A stretch of DNA of 64,000 nucleotides. Source: Kribbella jejuensis. Its GTDB lineage: Bacteria > Actinomycetota > Actinomycetes > Propionibacteriales > Kribbellaceae. The notes under the pieces are model-generated. The model was given only the letters and a program-made list of their open reading frames with translations. It was not told the origin of the DNA and did no database searches. The DNA lies in the NCBI RefSeq assembly GCF_006715085.1, contig NZ_VFMM01000001.1, positions 1,364,001 through 1,428,000 of the forward strand, given 5' to 3'. Position 1 is the first letter of the stretch. Every line of letters starts with the position of its first letter. The position numbers and the translations under genes are program-made. This document shows, piece after piece, positions 59,168-64,000 of the stretch.

Positions 59168-60274
59168 ATGGCCGGGCGACGATGGGACATGGGCGCGACA
59201 CGCCGCGTGGGACGAGTCTTCGCCCGGCGTGGCGACGGTACCGGCCGTCCGTCGGACGAGGTCGTCACCACCAAGCTCGAGGGCGCCCTGGTCGACTGGG
59301 GGCTGTACCGGGACGGTGTCCGCGACAAGCGCGTCGATTCCTACACCGAGGCGCTCGACCGGGCCCGGCGCGGGCAGGGTTTCGTCTGGATCGGCCTGTT
59401 CCAGCCGAACGCGCACCAGCTCGCCATCATCGGAGCGGAGTTCGGGCTGCACCCGCTGGCCCTGGAGGACGCGTCCGAGGCGCACCAGCGCCCCAAGCTG
59501 GAGCGGTACGGCGAAACGCTCTTCGCCGTGTTCAAGACCGTCACCTACGTACCGCACCGCGACCTGACCGCCACCAGCGAAGTCGTGGCAACCGGTGAGG
59601 TCATGGTGTTCTGCGGGCCTGGCTTCGTGGTCACAGTGCGCCACGGTGAACACAGCGAGCTGACCGGGCTCCGCCAAGACCTCGAGCAGGAGCCGCATCG
59701 GCTCGCGACCGGACCGGGCGCCGTACTGCATGCCATCGCCGACCATGTCGTCGACCGGTACCTGGAGGTCGCGGACGCCGTACAGGCCGATATCGACCTG
59801 ATCGAGACCGACATGTTCACGCCGCGCGGCTGGCGGAACATCGACCGGGTCTACCAGCTCAAGCGTGAGGTGCTCGAGCTCAAACGGGCGGTCGCACCGC
59901 TGACCGGCCCGATGCGGGCGCTGGCGACGCTTCGGCACCCGCTGATCACCGACGAGACCAGGAACTACTTCCGCGACGTCGACGACCACCTGCAGCGGGT
60001 GAAGGAGCAGGTGATCTCGTTCGACGAGCTGCTCAGCTCGATCCTGCAGGCCGGGCTGGCCCAGGTCCAGGTGGCCGAGAACGAGGACATGCGCCGGATC
60101 TCCGCCTGGGTCGCGATTCTCGCTGTGCCGACGATGATCGCCGGGATCTACGGGATGAACTTCGACTACATGCCGGAACTGCGGCTGAAGTACGCGTACT
60201 TCGTGGTGCTCGGCGTGATGGCCTGCGCGTGTTTCACCCTGTACCGCTTGTTCAAGCGGAACCACTGGCTCTGA
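59168..60274 (+). CDS. corA: CorA family magnesium transporter
   Basis: A 368-residue CorA protein. A soluble alpha/beta N-terminus with HPLALEDASEAHQRPK and a long helix is followed by two C-terminal membrane helices with the signature YGMNF (in IAGIYGMNFDYMPE). It moves Mg2+ or Co2+. ATG 59168 has no SD, but a -10 TAGCCT (59154-59159) ends 8 nt before it, so the mRNA is likely leaderless; GTG at 59165 is one codon earlier. The C-terminal RNHWL ends in the cytoplasm. Confidence 0.88.
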   Translation: MAGRRWDMGATRRVGRVFARRGDGTGRPSDEVVTTKLEGALVDWGLYRDGVRDKRVDSYTEALDRARRGQGFVWIGLFQPNAHQLAIIGAEFGLHPLALEDASEAHQRPKLERYGETLFAVFKTVTYVPHRDLTATSEVVATGEVMVFCGPGFVVTVRHGEHSELTGLRQDLEQEPHRLATGPGAVLHAIADHVVDRYLEVADAVQADIDLIETDMFTPRGWRNIDRVYQLKREVLELKRAVAPLTGPMRALATLRHPLITDETRNYFRDVDDHLQRVKEQVISFDELLSSILQAGLAQVQVAENEDMRRISAWVAILAVPTMIAGIYGMNFDYMPELRLKYAYFVVLGVMACACFTLYRLFKRNHWL

Positions 60275-60294
60275 GCTCAGCCGTTGAGGTGAGT

Positions 60295-60310
60295 TGGCAA
60301 CCTTTTGCCA
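60295..60310. promoter_or_regulatory. Small inverted repeat before the ArsR-like gene
   Basis: TGGCAA, loop CCTT, TTGCCA: a 6-bp stem, 122 bases before the regulator's GTG start. It could be an operator for the downstream ArsR-like regulator or a weak terminator of corA. The short stem makes both uncertain. Confidence 0.35.
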
Positions 60311-60431
60311 TGGCCGGGACTACTCCGGGATTGGAATGTTCAAACGGTTGTCGCCCGCTCGGCTGCCTTGATTGAATTCCGGGGTCGCGTTCGGTCAGAC
60401 AATGGCTACTTTATGTGACGGGAGGATCGCG

Positions 60432-61430
60432 GTGCTTCGCATTCATTTCACGCCGCGCGACCTGACCCGGGTCACGGTGGCCACCACCCCGGCACCGCTG
60501 TGGGAGGTGCTGCTCAGCCTGCACATGCTGCAGCTGGCCGAGGGCAAGCTGATCTTCGACGACTGGCGCCGGCACGTGCGGACCACGGTCGCCCCGGACC
60601 AGCTGCGCCTGCTGCTCGAGCTGACCCCGCCGAAGGGCTACTCCCCCGACTTCCTCACTCCCGCGGAGTCCGCACCGGACTTCGACACCGCGCTGGAGCA
60701 GACCCTGGCCACCCCGCGGCAGCAGCTGCACAGCCAGCTCGACCTGCTCGCGCAGTACCGCCCGGCCTCACCGTGGACCCGGGAGCTCGCCCAGGGCGGC
60801 CGTACGTCGATGGCAAAACTGGGACGGGCGATCCAGACCTACCACGAGGCCGCGATCGCGCCGTACTGGAAGTCGATCGGCACGCACGTGTCCGCCGACC
60901 ACGCCCATCGTGGGGAGGCGCTGGCCCGGCACGGCGTGCACCGGCTGCTGTCGTCGCTGCACCCGCGGGTCCGGTGGGTCGCACCGGTCCTGCAGGTGCT
61001 GGACATGAACGACCGCGATCTGTATCTCGATGGCAGGGGAATCGAGTTGCAGCCTTCGGCGTTCTGCTGGCAGGTACCGACCAAGCTGCGGGACCCGGAC
61101 CTGAAACCGATCCTGGTGTACCCGATCCAGCACGCGCCGGGGATCCTGCGGCAGGCGTCGGCGGAGCCCGTACCGTCCAGCGATCCGCTGGGGTCCTTGC
61201 TCGGATCGACCCGGGCCGCCGCGCTGGAGGCCACCGTCTCCGGCTGTACGACGACCGAGCTGGCCAGACGCTGCAACATCTCCCCGGCCGCCGCGAGCCA
61301 CCAGGCGACGGTGCTGCGCGAGGCCGGGCTGATCACCACTCGCCGGTCCGGTGCGTCGGTCCGGCACGAGATCACCCAACTGGGCATCTGGCTGCTCTCC
61401 GGCCACGGCTCGAACCGAGCCCCCACGTAG
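60432..61430 (+). CDS. ArsR-like winged-helix regulator
   Basis: A 332-residue protein with a C-terminal winged helix-turn-helix (STRAAALEATVSGCTTTELARRCNISPAAASHQATVLREAGLI), of ArsR type, and a long N-terminal domain of the DUF5937 kind (IHFTPRDLTRVTVATTPAPLWEVLLSLHML). GTG 60432 follows GGGAGG by 6 bases. It may respond to an unknown ligand; Streptomyces relatives regulate secondary metabolism or stress. It stands alone after corA. Confidence 0.78.
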   Translation: MLRIHFTPRDLTRVTVATTPAPLWEVLLSLHMLQLAEGKLIFDDWRRHVRTTVAPDQLRLLLELTPPKGYSPDFLTPAESAPDFDTALEQTLATPRQQLHSQLDLLAQYRPASPWTRELAQGGRTSMAKLGRAIQTYHEAAIAPYWKSIGTHVSADHAHRGEALARHGVHRLLSSLHPRVRWVAPVLQVLDMNDRDLYLDGRGIELQPSAFCWQVPTKLRDPDLKPILVYPIQHAPGILRQASAEPVPSSDPLGSLLGSTRAAALEATVSGCTTTELARRCNISPAAASHQATVLREAGLITTRRSGASVRHEITQLGIWLLSGHGSNRAPT

Positions 61431-61515
61431 CACCGACGTCACCCAACAGGCCCCTGCCCCACACTGCGCGCTGGGCCGACTGGCACCGCCCCGCCCGTCG
61501 ACCCAGCGCGCCGGG

Positions 61516-62706
61516 TCAGAGCTTGTAGTCCTCCAGCAATCGGCGGCCGATGATCATCCGCTGGATGTCCGCGGTGCCTTCGCCGATCAGCAGCATCGGC
61601 GCCTCGCGGTACAGCCGCTCGATCTCGTAATCCTTGGAGAACCCGTACCCGCCGTGGATCCGGAACGAGTCCTCGACGACCTGCGCGCAGTACTCACTGG
61701 CCAGGTACTTCGCGACGCCGGCCTCGAAGTCGTTGCGGGAGCCGCTGTCCTTCTTCCTGGCCGCCTTCACCATCAGCTCGTGCGCCGCCTCGACCTTGAC
61801 CGCCATGTCGGCCAGCCGGAACAGCACCGCCTGGTGGTCGGCGATCTTCTTGCCGAACGTCTCGCGCTGCTGGGCGTACGAGATGCCGAGCTCGAACGCC
61901 CGGCGGGCGACGCCGCAGCCGCGGGCGGCGACGTTCACCCGGCCGACCTCGACGCCGTCCATCATCTGGTAGAAACCCTTGCCCGGTACGCCGCCCAGGA
62001 TCTGGCCCGCGTCGATCCGGTAGCCGTCGAACACCAGCTCGGTGGTGTCGACGCCCTTGTAGCCCATCTTCTCGATCTTGCCCGGTACGGTCAGGCCCTT
62101 GTCGACCTCGCCGAACCCGGGCTCCTTCTCGACCAGGAACGTGGTCATGTTCTTGTAGACCGAGTCCTGCTGCTCGTCGGTCTTCACGAGGACGGCGACC
62201 AGGTTCGCCGAGCCGCCGTTGGTCAGCCACATCTTCTGGCCGTTGATCACGTACCCGTCGCCGTCGCGGGTGGCCTTGGTCTTGATCGCGGAGACGTCTG
62301 AGCCGCAGCCCGGCTCGGACATCGAGAACGCGCCGCGGACCTCGCCGGTCGCCATCCGGGGAAGGTACTTCTGCTTCTGCTCGTCGGTGCCGTGCTGGAG
62401 CAGCATGTACGCGACGATGAAGTGCGTGTTGATGATGCCGGACACGCTCATCCAGCCGCGGGCGATCTCCTCCACGCACAGCGCGTAGGTGAGCAGCGAT
62501 TCACCGAGACCGCCGTACTCCTCGGGGATCATCAGGCCGAACAGGCCGAGCTCCTTGAGGCCCTCGACGATCTCGGTCGGGTATTCGTCGCGGTGCTCGA
62601 GCTCGGTGGCGACCGGGATGATCTCCGCCTCGACGAAGGCGCGGACCGTCTTCAGGATCTCCTCCTGGACGTCGCTCAGCCCGTCGGTCTGCTGCAACCT
62701 GCTCAT
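61516..62706 (-). CDS. Acyl-CoA dehydrogenase
   Basis: A 396-residue FAD-dependent acyl-CoA dehydrogenase. It has the family signatures GAFSMSEPGCGSDVSA, KMWLTNGGSANL and the C-terminal RIHGGYGFSKDYEIERLYREAPMLLIGEGTADIQ where Glu of GEGT is at the catalytic-base position. AGGGAGG precedes ATG 62706. It oxidises an acyl-CoA to the enoyl-CoA; chain length or branched specificity is not visible. A nested inverted repeat lies upstream. Confidence 0.9.
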   Translation of the reverse strand: MSRLQQTDGLSDVQEEILKTVRAFVEAEIIPVATELEHRDEYPTEIVEGLKELGLFGLMIPEEYGGLGESLLTYALCVEEIARGWMSVSGIINTHFIVAYMLLQHGTDEQKQKYLPRMATGEVRGAFSMSEPGCGSDVSAIKTKATRDGDGYVINGQKMWLTNGGSANLVAVLVKTDEQQDSVYKNMTTFLVEKEPGFGEVDKGLTVPGKIEKMGYKGVDTTELVFDGYRIDAGQILGGVPGKGFYQMMDGVEVGRVNVAARGCGVARRAFELGISYAQQRETFGKKIADHQAVLFRLADMAVKVEAAHELMVKAARKKDSGSRNDFEAGVAKYLASEYCAQVVEDSFRIHGGYGFSKDYEIERLYREAPMLLIGEGTADIQRMIIGRRLLEDYKL

Positions 62707-62730
62707 CCTGCGCCTCCCTTGGCCTGCGTA

Positions 62731-62763
62731 CCAGTGAGTATCCTGGTACCAGAGTGACACTGG
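62731..62763. promoter_or_regulatory. Nested inverted repeats upstream of the acyl-CoA dehydrogenase
   Basis: CCAGTG (62731-62736) pairs with CACTGG (62758-62763), and inside is the palindrome CTGGTACCAG (62743-62752), with both sharing a centre at about 62747. It lies 25 bases upstream of the acyl-CoA dehydrogenase ATG, so it is a candidate operator. Confidence 0.55.
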
Positions 62764-62798
62764 CTGTGACACCGACCACCTGTGGAAGGTCGCGTGGC

Positions 62799-64000
62799 TC
62801 ACTCGTGGTGGTCGCCGGACGGTCGTGGCAACGTCTGGCCGAGGGCCACGAAGAGCGAGACGATCTGCTGCGTGGGCTGCCAGCGGTTGTGCTGCTGTGC
62901 CTCGAAGAGACGCTGCCTGGCCGTGTAGAAGTGCTGTGCGGCGGACTGCAGATCACCGTGATCGACGGCCTGCGCAGCCTGGTCCAACTGGTTCGCGGCG
63001 TCGCGTGGGGCCTTACTGTGGCTGTCCTGCTGCGTGGCGCGTACCTGCGCGGCGAGGGTTCGCAGGCGCTGCACGAGGATGGCCTGCGGGTTCTGCGTCT
63101 GCTTGGGCGACGGCTTCTTGGTCGGAGTCGTCTTGGTGGGGGTAGGCGTCGGCTTGGGTTTCGGTGTGGTCTTGGGAGCGGCCGTGGTCTTCTGCACCGG
63201 GACAGACGGCGTACCGCCTGCCTGTGCGGTCGGCGGGTCGTTCGACACGCCCGCCCGCAACAGCACCGCCGCCACCACGCCGACGACCACGACCGCGGCA
63301 ACAGCTACGGCGGCCTTCGCCCGTGGGAACCCCGACGGTCGGTGGGAAGTGGTCTCCGGCTCGACGTCCTCCTCCCAGTGCCCGACACCGACCACGTCCG
63401 CCACCGCCGTTGGCGTGTAGGCCAGCACCTGCGTCTGGTTGGCCGGTGACAGCAGCGCGGTCACGTCCGCGGCCGAGGACGGCCGTGCGGCCGGGTCCTT
63501 CGCCAGCAGGTGCGTCACGAGCCCGGCCAGCTCAGCCGGTACGTCGGTCCGCGTGATCGGCGGAGGCGGTACGTCGAGGTGCTGCCGCATCACGACGTCG
63601 GCGGTCGGGCCGGTGAAGGGCGGCGTACCGGTCAGGAGCTCGTGCAGCACGCAGCCGAACGAGTACCAGTCGCTGGCGGGGGTCGCGGGCTCGCCACGGA
63701 CCTGCTCCGGCGACACGTACGACGCCGTACCGAGCAGGACGCCCAGGCCGGTCGTCTCGTTGCCGGCCCGCTTCGCGATCCCGAAGTCGGTCATCTTGAG
63801 CGTGCCGTCCGGGGCCAGCAGCAGGTTCGCGGGCTTGATGTCGCGGTGCACGATCCCGGCCTCGTGGGCGGCGTCGAGCGCGCGGGCGCCCTGCGTGGCG
63901 ATGGTCTCGACCATGCCCGGGGTCGGGAGTCCCGACGTACGCATGAGCTTGGCGAGGTCGGGGCCCGGGACGAGTTCCATCACCAGGAACACGTGGTCGC
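62799..64000 (-). CDS. Ser/Thr protein kinase with a transmembrane helix (5' end missing)
   Basis: The start lies outside the window. The visible part begins in the kinase N-lobe end (DHVFLVMELVPG) and contains HRDIKPANLLL (catalytic loop), DFGIAK (metal-binding), GTASYVSPEQ and SDWYSFGCVLHELLTG. After the kinase domain come a linker, a membrane helix (AVAVAAVVVVGVVAAVLL) and a Thr/Pro/Lys-rich region, then a helical extracellular end. It is a PknB-type receptor kinase; the sensor part lacks PASTA repeats. Its ligand is unknown. Confidence 0.88.
   Translation of the reverse strand, partial: DHVFLVMELVPGPDLAKLMRTSGLPTPGMVETIATQGARALDAAHEAGIVHRDIKPANLLLAPDGTLKMTDFGIAKRAGNETTGLGVLLGTASYVSPEQVRGEPATPASDWYSFGCVLHELLTGTPPFTGPTADVVMRQHLDVPPPPITRTDVPAELAGLVTHLLAKDPAARPSSAADVTALLSPANQTQVLAYTPTAVADVVGVGHWEEDVEPETTSHRPSGFPRAKAAVAVAAVVVVGVVAAVLLRAGVSNDPPTAQAGGTPSVPVQKTTAAPKTTPKPKPTPTPTKTTPTKKPSPKQTQNPQAILVQRLRTLAAQVRATQQDSHSKAPRDAANQLDQAAQAVDHGDLQSAAQHFYTARQRLFEAQQHNRWQPTQQIVSLFVALGQTLPRPSGDHHE

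Noticed and set aside
1..64000. Transfer RNA, rRNA or insertion sequences
   Set aside because: No cloverleaf, rRNA segment, transposase or terminal inverted repeats were recognised on inspection; a tRNAscan run would settle the tRNA question.

Overview
The window is a stretch of actinomycete chromosome. It has very high GC, many GTG starts, close-packed and overlapping genes, several mRNAs that look leaderless, an F420-type luciferase-like oxidoreductase, AdnAB, MoeZ and DUF3107. Codon habits and gene content fit Propionibacteriales, most like Kribbella; that placement is inference. The core from about 8 to 32 kb keeps the gene neighbourhood known from Mycobacterium tuberculosis Rv3201c to Rv3213c: adnB, adnA, an alkyltransferase-like gene, moeB/moeZ, TetR, DUF3107, a ferritin-like protein, a DEAD-box RNA helicase and an orphan ParA, with lineage-specific genes between them.

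Layout. 1-910: end of a purine nucleoside phosphorylase and a lipoprotein. 917-5232: a TetR regulator divergent from a three-gene lipid-type operon (SDR, saccharopine-dehydrogenase-like, acyl-CoA ligase), with two operators between. 5229-8046: GPP34 protein, a 0.8 kb G-rich minisatellite without a convincing gene, and two Uma2 proteins. 8071-15740: LLM oxidoreductase, ATL, adnA and adnB on the minus strand. 15797-25337: small regulators and enzymes, MoeZ, a large secreted hydrolase, an alpha/beta hydrolase, a standalone LigD-type polymerase, TetR, DUF3107 and a membrane protein. 25437-32345: ferritin-like protein, a DEAD-box helicase with a histone H1-like tail, a 49-bp tandem repeat array, a DUF4349 lipoprotein and ParA. 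32418-45187: hydrolases, an ECF sigma factor with its membrane partner, a RelA/SpoT-fold protein overlapping a small acidic gene, an ABC-2 exporter, a RecB-like nuclease, MarC, PHP, NUDIX, GNAT, DUF4267/TetR and a histidine phosphatase. 45291-57949: two carbohydrate import and degradation cassettes (LacI and GntR controlled) with glycosidases and no ATPase gene. 57954-64000: MaoC, stress protein, CorA, an ArsR-like regulator, an acyl-CoA dehydrogenase and a Ser/Thr kinase cut by the window end.

The most unusual parts are the RelA/SpoT-fold gene with its overlapping acidic partner and upstream palindrome (35.0-36.2 kb), which resembles a toxin-antitoxin or alarmone module; and the helicase locus (26.1-30.5 kb), which joins a structured leader, a CTG start, a 700-residue disordered and basic tail, and about 16 hairpin-forming repeats starting at the stop codon. 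Several regulators sit beside clear inverted repeats, so local autoregulation is common. No tRNA, rRNA, CRISPR array or insertion sequence was recognised.
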